From Treponema sp. (GTDB lineage Bacteria > Spirochaetota > Spirochaetia > Treponematales > Treponemataceae): a DNA stretch of 47,220 bases. Every line of letters begins with the position of its first letter. Positions within the stretch are counted from its first letter, which is position 1. Positions 1 through 9,500 of the stretch are shown here, piece after piece. Both the position numbers and the translations under genes were made by a program. The DNA is taken from NCBI GenBank assembly GCA_017616165.1, contig JAFZYR010000026.1, positions 1 through 47,220 on the forward strand, written 5' to 3'. The notes under the pieces were generated by a model. It had not been told where the DNA came from, ran no database searches, and saw nothing but the letters and a program-made list of their open reading frames with translations.

Positions 1-398
1 AGCGCGTGAGTAAGCTCGTGAGTAAAGGTAGCTACAACTGTCTCTGAAAAAAATGAAAGATCCGGAACAGCTCCCGTATCATACATAACAATTGCAGTAT
101 AAGGAGTGTTTGTCATAAAGGCATTGAACTGCTCTACGGTAGAAGTAATTACTACCGGAATGTGCAAAAATGGTTCAATGCCATAATCGGCGGCTATCTG
201 CAGATAAATGTCGTCTGCTTTTTCGTAAAGAATTTTTGCCGTGGCAGCGTTTTCTTCGGCATAGATTATATCAAACCACTGGGTCTGAGTTACTCTAAGC
301 TTATCAGCTCCGGCCATTACACCCTGATGTGCAAAGACCGAAGCCCAGCTGCAAAGCATAAAAAGACAAATTACCGCAAAAAGCCGTCGTTTATTCAT
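1..398 (-). CDS. Secreted HExxH zinc metallopeptidase, N-terminal part only
   Basis: The reading frame starts at the ATG at 398-396 and runs off the left edge after about 132 codons. It opens with a typical signal peptide: basic MNKRR, a hydrophobic core, and a likely cleavage site near SVFA. The last visible residues are THELTHA, and HELTH matches the HExxH zinc-binding motif of gluzincin-type peptidases. A secreted or periplasmic zinc peptidase is therefore likely, but the third zinc ligand lies outside the window. It starts 15 bp after the stop of the ABC permease gene, so it is probably the last visible gene of that transcript. The Shine-Dalgarno sequence is poor (a GGA about 13 nt upstream), so translation may depend on coupling to the permease. 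Confidence 0.7.
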   Translation of the reverse strand, partial: MNKRRLFAVICLFMLCSWASVFAHQGVMAGADKLRVTQTQWFDIIYAEENAATAKILYEKADDIYLQIAADYGIEPFLHIPVVITSTVEQFNAFMTNTPYTAIVMYDTGAVPDLSFFSETVVATFTHELTHA

Positions 399-413
399 AA
401 GGCTGGCTGTATC

Positions 414-2144
414 CTACATCTTTGGAATTTTCTTTACTGCATACTTAAAGTAAAGAACACCCAAAGGAGCTGCAATTACCAGCATGATTGCAGAAACTAT
501 TAATAAGCCAAGATTGTTCTTTGGCAGCAGGAATATGAGCAGAACCATAAGTGCAATAAAGCCCATGGTAATAAAGGTAGAAACTACAGCGTTCATATTC
601 TGCTTAAAGGCAGCAGTAGGATTTTCCCACTGGAGCTTTGGATTTACTGTATCAATAAACATTTCTATGAAAATCAAAACAAACGAAGCAAGCAGGGTGA
701 GCACAGAATATTTGAGAGTCATAGAAAGAATGTCTGCTGTTGTAAACGGAATGTAAAGGAACTTTACAAGTCCAACAAAGAACAAAAAGATTATTACTAT
801 AGAAGCAATACAGTAAATGAGTGCGTGCCAGAACTTTACGAGTACAATTGTGTCCTCCGGAATTGGCATAGCCTTAAGGTCGTAGATTGCTTTTCCTTCG
901 CGTGAAAAAGAAGTAGAAGCAATGTTTGCACAGTTACCCATAAAGATACAAACGCCTGCAATAATTACTGTAAAGAAGTATTTTACGGTCTCCAGACCCT
1001 CCGGGCTCATTTGTTCGGTGAACATAGAAACCATCATTGCGCGTACTTCTGCAATGCCTGAGCCCTTGGCGGCGGCAAAGCTTACTGTAAACGAAATAAG
1101 GAACATTACCGGTACCAGAAGAATCATAAGAGGTCCGTTACCAAAGAAGGACGGCTCGCGGAAAATAGTTCTTACATCGCGCACAAGCAGGGTATGGAAA
1201 ATCGAATTGGTCTTGAGCTCCTTGTTAAGTACATCCTGTGCCTTTTCCTTTGTAATCTTTTTTGTCTTAACATCAGAAAAGCCGTTGAGCGAACGGATAT
1301 AAAAAGGTGCACCAAGCGGAATGAATACAAAAACTATTACGGCAAAGATTGCTGCCATTACAATAATAGGAACTATTTTTCCGCTGATTGCATCTGCAAA
1401 GAACATAAGGGCCGGAACCTTTTCTGTCCAGATGCGTATAAGCTGAACAAACAAAGCAGCACTGCCATCATCCTGATCCAGAAGCATGGAAAGCTTTGAA
1501 GAGTAAATGCTGTAGGTAAATACAAAACACAACAGGAGTACTGTTGCAAGACTTGTAAGAATCGAGCGGTTACGAAGCTTTGGAATTAAATTCAAAAACA
1601 GCAAAAGCAGGGCGTAAATTACAAATACGGCAAGAGCTTCTACGGCAAGAATTGTTACCAGCAAGCCCACATAAAAAAGCGGATTTGTAAGAAGGCTGGC
1701 CTTTATACCGTAAATGATTCCGCCCACCAGCATGATTGCGGCACCAAGAATAAGGTCCGAAACTGCAGTTACTCCAACCTTTGCCCCGAAAATCTCTACA
1801 GGGGTAAGCGGCATTGAAAGAAACTGCTCTTCACCGGAGCCTGTATAATAGTTTGTGGCGGCTGCAATAAAGCCAAAGAACATTACTGCGGCAAGTGCTG
1901 CAAACATAATGAATACAGGCATTTTATCTATATCACCGCTGTTTAAAAGACCGTTTCCTATCCTGCTCATAATGAGGATAAAAAGACCGCCGGCAGCTAC
2001 GGCAAAATAGATTAAAAGTGCAATGTATAAAAGATTTTTAAGGATTCCCTTTATGCCCTTTTTAAAATTTTCCAGGAACATTCCAAAAGAAAAGTTGTTG
2101 GAGGAAAAAATCTTAAAGAGAGGCCATAGCATCTGATTTTTCAT
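414..2144 (-). CDS. ABC-2 type exporter, permease subunit
   Basis: This is an integral membrane protein of about 576 residues. The chosen start is the ATG at 2144, because it follows the ATPase stop by one base and has a strong GGAGGA Shine-Dalgarno sequence; an upstream start would lie inside the ATPase gene. Multiple hydrophobic segments are visible, for example around residues 35-60, 80-100, 130-200 and in the last third. A large soluble stretch between them carries the KTKKITKEKAQDVLNKEL region. The pattern fits bacterial ABC-2 permeases encoded beside a single ATPase. The substrate cannot be read from the sequence. The downstream secreted peptidase gene hints at a role in envelope or protein export, but that is inference. 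Confidence 0.8.
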   Translation of the reverse strand: MKNQMLWPLFKIFSSNNFSFGMFLENFKKGIKGILKNLLYIALLIYFAVAAGGLFILIMSRIGNGLLNSGDIDKMPVFIMFAALAAVMFFGFIAAATNYYTGSGEEQFLSMPLTPVEIFGAKVGVTAVSDLILGAAIMLVGGIIYGIKASLLTNPLFYVGLLVTILAVEALAVFVIYALLLLFLNLIPKLRNRSILTSLATVLLLCFVFTYSIYSSKLSMLLDQDDGSAALFVQLIRIWTEKVPALMFFADAISGKIVPIIVMAAIFAVIVFVFIPLGAPFYIRSLNGFSDVKTKKITKEKAQDVLNKELKTNSIFHTLLVRDVRTIFREPSFFGNGPLMILLVPVMFLISFTVSFAAAKGSGIAEVRAMMVSMFTEQMSPEGLETVKYFFTVIIAGVCIFMGNCANIASTSFSREGKAIYDLKAMPIPEDTIVLVKFWHALIYCIASIVIIFLFFVGLVKFLYIPFTTADILSMTLKYSVLTLLASFVLIFIEMFIDTVNPKLQWENPTAAFKQNMNAVVSTFITMGFIALMVLLIFLLPKNNLGLLIVSAIMLVIAAPLGVLYFKYAVKKIPKM

Positions 2145-2145
2145 T

Positions 2146-2877
2146 TTATTCCTCCGAAACAAGCTTAAGGAATATGTCTTCGAGCGACTGTCCGGCTGCA
2201 CCGTGCTGCTGCTGAAGCTCTTCTATTGTTCCAATAAATACAATCTTTCCCTTTTTGATAATTCCTACTCTGTCACAAAGCTTTTCTGCAACTTCCATTA
2301 CGTGGGTAGAAAAGAAAACTGTCTTTCCGGCAGCGGCACGCTCGCGCATTATTTCCTTGATTGTAAAGGCAGCTTCCGGGTCAAGACCAACCATAGGCTC
2401 ATCCAAAATCCAGTTGTTAGGATCTGTAATAAGACTTGCAATGAGGAAGAGCTTTTGCTTCATACCATGGCTGAAGGAAGAAATGCGGCTGTTCAGGTTT
2501 TCCAAAAGGCCGAACTTTGAACAGTAGGTTTCGATTCTCTGCTTTTTCTGATCTGCAGGAACCTTGTAAACATCGCTAATAAAATCAAGATATTCAATTG
2601 CCTTGAGGCGCGAAAAGGTTTCCGGGTTATCCGGTACAAAAGCAAAGGTGCGTTTTGCAGCAATAGGTCTTTCTTTTATGGAAACGCCGTCGAGGAGGAG
2701 CTCTCCTTCATCCGGCTGAAGAATTCCAGTAAGCATTCTGATAGAGGTTGTTTTACCTGCACCGTTTGGACCAAGAAATCCAAAGATTTCTCCGTTATTA
2801 ACGGTCATAGTAAGAGAGTCAACAGCCTTTACAGTGTTTTTATTGTAAGACTTGGTTACGTTTTTAAGTTCTAACAT
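2146..2877 (-). CDS. ABC transporter ATP-binding protein
   Basis: This 243-residue ABC ATPase powers the permease encoded immediately downstream (1-bp gap). Walker A is GPNGAGKTT near residue 39. The signature region reads SFSHGMKQK, with the usual LSGGQ replaced by SHGMK as in many ABC-2 exporter ATPases. Walker B is WILDEPMVGLDPEA, and the switch histidine is in FFSTHVMEV. Length and motifs fit a complete single-domain exporter ATPase. An AGGAG sequence precedes the ATG at a good distance. The gene begins 26 bp after the GH9 gene ends on the same strand, so all may share a transcript, although GH9 and the exporter have no obvious joint function. Confidence 0.9.
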   Translation of the reverse strand: MLELKNVTKSYNKNTVKAVDSLTMTVNNGEIFGFLGPNGAGKTTSIRMLTGILQPDEGELLLDGVSIKERPIAAKRTFAFVPDNPETFSRLKAIEYLDFISDVYKVPADQKKQRIETYCSKFGLLENLNSRISSFSHGMKQKLFLIASLITDPNNWILDEPMVGLDPEAAFTIKEIMRERAAAGKTVFFSTHVMEVAEKLCDRVGIIKKGKIVFIGTIEELQQQHGAAGQSLEDIFLKLVSEE

Positions 2878-2903
2878 ATTAAAATCTCCTATGAGATTCT
2901 ATG

Positions 2904-4595
2904 TTAGACTAATTTTAATTTTGACGCAACATATACAAGTGTTGAATTCCAGTAGATTGCAATTTCGTTGGTGCTGTAGCTGGCCCAGTCATCAATAAAA
3001 CAGCGCAGTGGCGGCAGGTTTAAAGGTCCAAGCTTTTCTTTGGCAGCCGCATCATAAAGACCTTCGCATGGGCCCCCGCTTAGCATTCCAGGCATTGCAT
3101 CTCCAAGGGTTGCAGAAGGTCTGTGATGCGGATATTTTACTGTGTTTGCGCCAAAGCCTGTTACATAGCACACGTTATTTGGATTACAGCCAAGCACGTA
3201 ATCAATCTGCTTTTTGGCAGCCTCGTAATATTCGGTGCGGCCGGTAAGGTCGTAGGCAACTAAGAGCGAATGGGCGTCATCACAAACATGTCCGCAGCTT
3301 CCCCAGTGAACCTTGTCCAAAACTGTTCCAAAAGAAGCCTTGTTTACACGGTCCAAAAGCTTGTCTGCATGTGAAAGGATGGAATTTGTAAGAGTCTGAA
3401 CTACGCTGTCATCGTTGATTTTATCTTTTGCACGCAGGAAAAGCTCTGTGCCATAGCCGGCAACCATTCCCCAGCCAAAGCCTTCGTGCCATTTGTTGAT
3501 CCACGGAAAGTCCGGATTGTCCGGCTTGTCGATTATGCTGTTGCGTATTTCCATTGCCCTTGAAACATAGGTCTGGTCGCCGGTGCGCAAAAAGAGTGCT
3601 GCGCAGGCAAAATAACGCTCGTCGGCACTGGACCAGTCGCCGTAACCACCGGTTGTAATTTCAGGTGGATTTTTAAACAGCTCATCGTCGTGGGTTTCCA
3701 GGTATTTCCAGGCCTTAAGCGCTGCGTTCATAAGAGACTTAGCAAAAGCCGGGTCGCTGGATTTGTAAAATTCTGAAGCAAAGGCAAGGCAGCCTGCAAA
3801 ATCGGCAGTGGCAGTGCTCGAAACAGGAGAAATTACAAGCTCATCCTTTTCGTCCTGAGGATTTATAAAGCCGCAGAAGTGATAGCACGAAACCTTATGG
3901 AAAACTCCGCCGTCGGGACGCTGCATTTTGAGCATCCATTCCAGTTCAAAGCGGACTTCGGCAAGGATGTCAAAAGAGATTGCCGCGCTGCGCTCGCAAT
4001 GACGTGTAACCGCGCTGCGCTTGCAATGACGTGTAACCGCGCTGCGCTCACAGTTACCGGCTTCGTAGGCCATAAGCAGGTCCATTACAGCCTTGGAGGC
4101 AGCAACAATATAGCGTCCGTAGTCTCCGGCATCATGCCAGCCGCCGTTTACTTCTTTTTTTACATCTGTGCCATAAATTACAGCAGGGGTAGCATGGCAG
4201 GCAGGGTGTCCCCACTTATTAAACTTGTTATCTACAGTATCCTGTCCGCAGCGCGAAAGATAAAAGTAATATAATATAGAAAAATATATGTCGTCATAAA
4301 GCCCTGTTCCGATATTAACAGGCTCACTCTGTGCAGTTTTACCGTCCTTAGCTGTTACACGAATAAAATATGTGCCGGCTGTCTTAAAGCTCGAAAAGTC
4401 CAGGCAGCATACTGGCTCACCGGCAACACGGTCGGTTATTGGTGGGTTTGACTGCCCCGTAAAAACAACAGCGCCGTCTGCTTTAGAGCAAAGCTCAAAG
4501 CTTTCTCCCCCGGCAAGCCCGGTAGCATAAGCAAATTTAGTGCCGTCAAGCACATATCCAATCTGATTCACAAATAAAGCAAGTTTAATTTCCAT
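2904..4595 (-). CDS. Glycoside hydrolase family 9 (endoglucanase/cellodextrinase) with N-terminal Ig-like domain
   Basis: This GH9 enzyme of 563 residues would hydrolyse beta-1,4-glucan chains or cellodextrins. The N-terminal 90 residues resemble the CelD_N Ig-like domain (VNQIGY, then FKTAGTYFIRV). The catalytic (alpha/alpha)6 domain follows, with GGWHDAGDYGRY carrying the paired aspartates and the C-terminal NEIAIYWN carrying the proton-donor glutamate. The ATG at 4595 is preferred because the N terminus then begins directly with the Ig-like domain and has a GGA six bases upstream. No signal peptide is present, so the enzyme is probably cytoplasmic and acts on imported oligosaccharides. Residues about 180-205 are encoded by a 27-bp tandem repeat inserted in frame (CERSAVTRH units) in the loop before ILAEVRFELEWMLKMQ. 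Confidence 0.9.
   Translation of the reverse strand: MEIKLALFVNQIGYVLDGTKFAYATGLAGGESFELCSKADGAVVFTGQSNPPITDRVAGEPVCCLDFSSFKTAGTYFIRVTAKDGKTAQSEPVNIGTGLYDDIYFSILYYFYLSRCGQDTVDNKFNKWGHPACHATPAVIYGTDVKKEVNGGWHDAGDYGRYIVAASKAVMDLLMAYEAGNCERSAVTRHCKRSAVTRHCERSAAISFDILAEVRFELEWMLKMQRPDGGVFHKVSCYHFCGFINPQDEKDELVISPVSSTATADFAGCLAFASEFYKSSDPAFAKSLMNAALKAWKYLETHDDELFKNPPEITTGGYGDWSSADERYFACAALFLRTGDQTYVSRAMEIRNSIIDKPDNPDFPWINKWHEGFGWGMVAGYGTELFLRAKDKINDDSVVQTLTNSILSHADKLLDRVNKASFGTVLDKVHWGSCGHVCDDAHSLLVAYDLTGRTEYYEAAKKQIDYVLGCNPNNVCYVTGFGANTVKYPHHRPSATLGDAMPGMLSGGPCEGLYDAAAKEKLGPLNLPPLRCFIDDWASYSTNEIAIYWNSTLVYVASKLKLV
3983..4058 (-). repeat. 27-bp tandem repeat, in frame inside the GH9 gene
   Basis: Two nearly identical 27-bp units (3983-4009 and 4010-4036) differ at one base and are followed by a partial third unit from 4037. 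The unit is a multiple of three and encodes the nine residues C-E/K-R-S-A-V-T-R-H on the gene strand, so the GH9 frame stays open. Translations of this CERSAxxRH type are familiar as footprints of a dispersed short repeat in many bacterial genomes. Confidence 0.85.
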
Positions 4596-4763
4596 ATTTC
4601 CGATAATATATGAAAAAATAAATAAATAATTGAACAAATATGTAATATAATCGAATATAATTGATTATATATATTGATTGTCAAAAGTTATTTATATATG
4701 AATAGATGGGCCGTCGCCGGAACCCGCCTATATACATATTAAACTATATAAAGGGGTTTTTAT

Positions 4764-5903
4764 ATGAACAATAAAAAATCAAATATATATAAAATAACAT
4801 TTTCGCTTATGTTACTTTTCTGTCTGGGCTGTGTGCGATTGTGTGCACAGAATAATAATATAACCCCAGGCCAGGCTCAGTCTATGCGCGAAAAATTTGT
4901 AGACGAGGTAAAAAAGCATGTGGGGGCACCTTATGAGTATGGTGCTGTAGGACCGGAGGCCTTTGACTGTTCGGGGCTCATTTATTATTGTGCACGCGAG
5001 TCCATTCAGGTGCAGCTGCCGCGTACTGCAAAGGCTATTTATAATTATGTACGCATTATTCCGGACGAAAAGCGCGAAATCGGGGACCTTATGTTTTTTA
5101 AGACCACCAGCTCCTCTACAATTTCGCACATTGGTGTTTATATAGGAAACAATCAGTTTATTTCTGCAATAAGCGACGGTCAGAATACCGGAACAATAGT
5201 TTCTTCACTTAATCAGGATTACTGGAAGGGACGTTATGTTTCTACAGGTCAATTTTTGCCATCGGGCCGCGAAGAAAACAAAAACACTGCAAAGCTTACC
5301 GAAACCGAAATGCAGGAGGACTATGTTTACGAAAGCGACTCCCCTGCCCCGCAAGGCTCCAAGGCACAGACAGCAGCCTATTCAGCAGAACCAAAAAGCT
5401 TTGCCGACAACCTTATTTTTGATACCTCAGTTTATTTTGACTGGTCGTTACTTTCTCCACGTCAGTTTGTTTTTAGATACAGAGGCATTGATGCGGGCTT
5501 TCATGCTAGATATGAGGGCTGGACGCTTAATCCGGGAGTGGGCTTTTTCCTCAGGTTTAATACGGGACTAAGCACCTTCCAGCTTCCTTTAATTTTGAGT
5601 CTTTCGGTAAACGATTACCTTAGGGTTTACGCAGGACCGGTTTTTACCTTTGGCGATGTAGACCTCATAGATACGGACAAAAAGATTAAGGGCTCGGTTT
5701 TTCCCGGCATAATTGGAATCTCGCTTTCTACGCCTCAGCTTAAAATTGCAAAGGTTGGAATTCAGGCCGTTCAGGATATAAACTATACGGTGTACAACAA
5801 GCTTGATGGAGCAGCGCTTCCTTTTGTAGAATCTGTTGCGGCAGGGCTTGTAATGTATACGGGAATAAGGGTAACGGTTCCTCTTTCGGCCTTTACTAAG
5901 TAG
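4764..5903 (+). CDS. NlpC/P60 family cell-wall hydrolase with C-terminal outer-membrane-like domain
   Basis: This 379-residue exported protein is probably a peptidoglycan endopeptidase. A hydrophobic signal segment (residues about 10-28, ending CAQ) comes first. The NlpC/P60 domain follows at residues about 40-170, with the catalytic cysteine in FDCSG (C69) and the catalytic histidine in SHIGVYIG (H122). After a polar Ala/Ser/Gln-rich linker, about residues 210-379 show alternating polar and aromatic residues (FRYRGIDAGFHARYEGW and repeated short strands), which suggests a beta-barrel or outer-membrane-associated domain. This is longer than a bare NlpC protein. AAGGGG lies ahead of the ATG. 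The lipoprotein gene starts 10 bp downstream, so the two are probably co-transcribed. Confidence 0.85.
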   Translation: MNNKKSNIYKITFSLMLLFCLGCVRLCAQNNNITPGQAQSMREKFVDEVKKHVGAPYEYGAVGPEAFDCSGLIYYCARESIQVQLPRTAKAIYNYVRIIPDEKREIGDLMFFKTTSSSTISHIGVYIGNNQFISAISDGQNTGTIVSSLNQDYWKGRYVSTGQFLPSGREENKNTAKLTETEMQEDYVYESDSPAPQGSKAQTAAYSAEPKSFADNLIFDTSVYFDWSLLSPRQFVFRYRGIDAGFHARYEGWTLNPGVGFFLRFNTGLSTFQLPLILSLSVNDYLRVYAGPVFTFGDVDLIDTDKKIKGSVFPGIIGISLSTPQLKIAKVGIQAVQDINYTVYNKLDGAALPFVESVAAGLVMYTGIRVTVPLSAFTK

Positions 5904-5913
5904 GAGTCAGATT

Positions 5914-6576
5914 ATGAAGTTTTTGAACAGAAAGCTTTTTTATACAGCAGGTGCCGTTCTTGCTCTTGCAGCCGCAGTTTGTTTTACAGGCTGTACCAGC
6001 GAAATATCTATGGAGCTTAAAAAGGACGGCTCTGTTTCGGTTGATTTTAACGGAGTTGCAGGAGACGCCTTTGCTTCACTCATAAGCGCTGCAACCGGTG
6101 GAAATGCTTCTGCTTCTTCACAAAATCTTGTTTTTAATACAGAAGAAATTGAATACGAAATGTCCATGAACGGCTTTAGCAACGTAAAGGCTGTTTCCAA
6201 AAACGGTAAAGGTCTTAGCGTAAGCATGACAGATAAAAACGGCAAGAGTGCCCTGTTTAGCTCGGGCGTTGTAACTGCTAAAAACGGAAAGCTTGGAATT
6301 GTTTTGAGCCGCGAAAAGCTGGTGGACTTTTACAACAAGGCAGACAGTCAGACTGCAATGTTTTTGGACATGCTGCTCGCCCCTGTTTTTAACGACGAAA
6401 AAATGAGCGAACAGGAATACCTGGAGGTACTCGCCTCCTTCTACGGCCAGGAAATTGCAGATGAAATTGCTGCTGCAGACTTTCGCATAAGTCTTAAAAA
6501 CGCCGATGGCACACAGACCATCCAGAAAATCAAAATCACAAAGCTTTTGACACTGGATGAGGTTGTAAGGTTTTAA
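5914..6576 (+). CDS. Putative lipoprotein of unknown function
   Basis: The protein has 220 residues and begins with a lipoprotein signal: a basic N terminus, an Ala/Leu core and the lipobox FTGC, so it should be lipidated at the cysteine near residue 27. The mature part starts CTSEISMELKKDGSVSVDF. This resembles the strand-rich opening of bacterial lipoproteins that act in the envelope (LppM-like), but the similarity is too weak for a function. It lies 10 bp after the NlpC/P60 gene with a good AGGAG, so both probably form a two-gene envelope operon. It converges with the 1248-residue gene, with two bases between the stop codons and no recognisable terminator hairpin. Confidence 0.75.
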   Translation: MKFLNRKLFYTAGAVLALAAAVCFTGCTSEISMELKKDGSVSVDFNGVAGDAFASLISAATGGNASASSQNLVFNTEEIEYEMSMNGFSNVKAVSKNGKGLSVSMTDKNGKSALFSSGVVTAKNGKLGIVLSREKLVDFYNKADSQTAMFLDMLLAPVFNDEKMSEQEYLEVLASFYGQEIADEIAAADFRISLKNADGTQTIQKIKITKLLTLDEVVRF

Positions 6577-6578
6577 AA

Positions 6579-9500
6579 CTATTCTGCCTTGAGCGCCATA
6601 AAATCCTTAAGCTGATTTTCCCTAAGTCTTGCAAAAAACTGTTCCAGCTTATTATAATCACAAGTTGGAACAGAAAATAGCGGCTCCTCTTGTGGCGTTG
6701 TTTTTTCATCAAGGTAAACCTGAATTTCACAGAGGTCCTGACTCAAGGTTAACGCAAGCTGAATATGTGCCGCATCAAGGCCGGTAGATACAATGACCTG
6801 TTTTATACCATTCTTTTCTACAAGCTCACAATAGCATTCGGCCATTTCCCTGTCCCTATAGCCTGAATAAGCACACCGGTTCATTTTTTCCCCAAACTCT
6901 TCTGGAGTAAATTCAAACGGAAGCTTAGGTTTCTTTTCCTTAATCTCTTCCTTAAAAAAGGCTTTTGCACTCTGTAAGAATATTTTATTCATTTCTTCTA
7001 CATGACATTTATAGAGCTTATGGCCATACCCATCTGTTGTTTCTTCATACAACGAATTAATAATATCTGGTGAAAAAGCATTATTCAAATACGTAATAAA
7101 ACCAGGCACATAGTGATATTTTGAAGCCGGAATAGTAAATTTTGCTGTACCCTCATGACGTACATATTCATAAACATCAAAACACAAGTCCAGTTCCTTG
7201 TTATTTTCTTTAAGTATTACATCAACAGTACAGGTTTGGTAAAATTCAAAAGGATTAAAATAAAAATAAACACATTTTGTTGTGTTTTCATCCGTTGAGT
7301 CGTCTTTATGATTCGAATCGAATTCATATGGACATTCCACACTTTTATTAGGATCAAAATTATACCAGAGCCTATCCAGTATTTCTTTTTCATTCGGCTC
7401 AGAACGAAGATTTCTATTGCCTTCTATTGATTTGCTTTGGAATACGTTTACAGCCTTTTGTATTATCTGATTTACGCATTCCTGAGCCTTAGGTTCAAGG
7501 TCATTATAGGTTATATCCTGTTCATTATGCCAGTCTGGTAAAAACCTGAATAATTCTCTGTAGCCATTATTAATTTGAGTTACAAATTCTTTATAGCACG
7601 TATCAAAACAGGTATTATAAACGGTTATACTGCAAAGCGGCTTGTTGTTTTGATGAGTTTTTTCTCCAAGAAAAAGCTCTATTCTTTTTTCATCATCACT
7701 CAAGGCAACAGCAATTATTATGTTGAGATTTAATATTCTAATTTTTTCAAGCTTTTGTTTATATGTATCAACCGTTGTTATTTCTTTATTAATAAGAATA
7801 TCTTTCCAGGTCTTTCGAAGTTTCTCACTCCACCATAATCCGCCGGCCTTGTTAGATAATGCAAATTCTTCCCAGCGTTTAAGGACAATTGGAATATATG
7901 AATTTTTATACTTGCTCCATTCCAAAGAAATTGTTCTTAGTGTCTGTATTTTTCTGGCGCCTTCAAGCACGTCAGCCCTTCGTTTAATATACTCAGGCAA
8001 TTTTTCAAAGCTGCCATTAAAAAGATGAATTTTGGCAATTACCGGCAGCATATTAAAATGCTTAAAGGACTCGGGATAAAATGTGTTGTACTGGGAATTA
8101 AAAATTAAATATGGTTCAAAATTATATTCTATAGGATCGGAATAATGAATATTATTTTTTTCAGCATACTCTTTTTCATATTCTAAGGTTTTCTTCCAGC
8201 GCTCCTGCTCCTGAGGACTTGGTTTAAAAGCATAATCCTCATAGTTTGTACTTTCCGCATCCTTTTGCACAAGTGAAAAAGTTATATAAATAAGATATGA
8301 CATAAGCTCAAATTTATAAATTTCATATAAATCTGATTGTGCTGTAAGCATAACTTCAAGGAAATCATTCACTGTGTCGTAAAAAGCTTCGCCAAAGTCT
8401 TCCTTTAAATTAAAATCAATTGTCAACTCCCCTTTTTTGTCAAATAAGCCGTCAAATGTATCTGAGCTTGGTTTTGCAATAAGGGCAATATTTGATGTAA
8501 TATAATTATATTTTTCTATTAAGAATGCTACTCCTATTGATTTTTTATCCTGATACTCTTCAATTTCATCAAGATATTTTCTACACTCCCTTAAGAATTT
8601 CACAAGCGTTCTTGGCGCACTAATAATTTTTTTAAGAGCATGATGTGAACAAAAATGGGTCTGCATGTTTCTGTCTGCAGAATGAAAAAAATGAGTTCTA
8701 AGACAGCATTTATTAAAATCATCCCAGGATTGATTTTTTCCACATTCATCAAAGTTTTGTTTTGATTCACTCCATAGCCTGAATGTAAAATCTTTACGGT
8801 ATATCCAGTTTTCCCAGTCTATGCCATAACAGACCGGTTGAGACAAAAAAGGCATAGTAAAGCCGCAGTCAATTTTCTGTAATTCCTCTGCGTTGGGAGG
8901 GTTAAATTCTTCGTACCAATTTCCATTCCTTTTGACATTTTCTTTTAATGGTATAATACGTAACTGTGCTTCGCGAATAAAATCGAGCATGGTTAAAATT
9001 TCACGGGAATCTTTATTAAAGTTAGACAATGTAAAATAAAGATGCAGTATTATTTCGTTGCTGTTAAAATGTGAGCTTTTGTTTAACGCACAAAAATCTA
9101 TCTGTGCAAACAGTGTTGCTTTATTGATAAAAGTAAGCTCAAATATTTCATTCAGTATTTCTGCAGTTTTCCGAGAATCCCAAAAATTATTATCCTTGAT
9201 GTTCTGAAAAAAAGTATCTGCTATTTTCATATATTTATGACAAACTGAATCATCATAAATATCATAAGGCATGCCCACAGAAAAAACAAAATCCTTTACA
9301 AACTTAAGTAAAGCAAATGTAAATATTTTTTGAAAAAGCTTCATTTTATCATCGCTTTCTTTTTTTCTATCACCTACATCATTATTAAAGCTTGAAAACG
9401 CCATATAATTGAGCGCCATAGCACTGTAATTGTTTTGGATTTCAGGTCTGTTTTCCATTAAATCACAATATATCAGATAATCCCTAAGCTCTTCTTTTTT

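Noticed and set aside
3983..4058. Possible short CRISPR array
   Set aside because: The units are contiguous without spacers, and they continue the GH9 reading frame.
4638..4763. Regulatory element in the gap between GH9 and the NlpC/P60 gene
   Set aside because: The gap is A/T-rich with a G/C-rich patch near 4708-4730, but no convincing promoter pair, hairpin or repeat could be defined.
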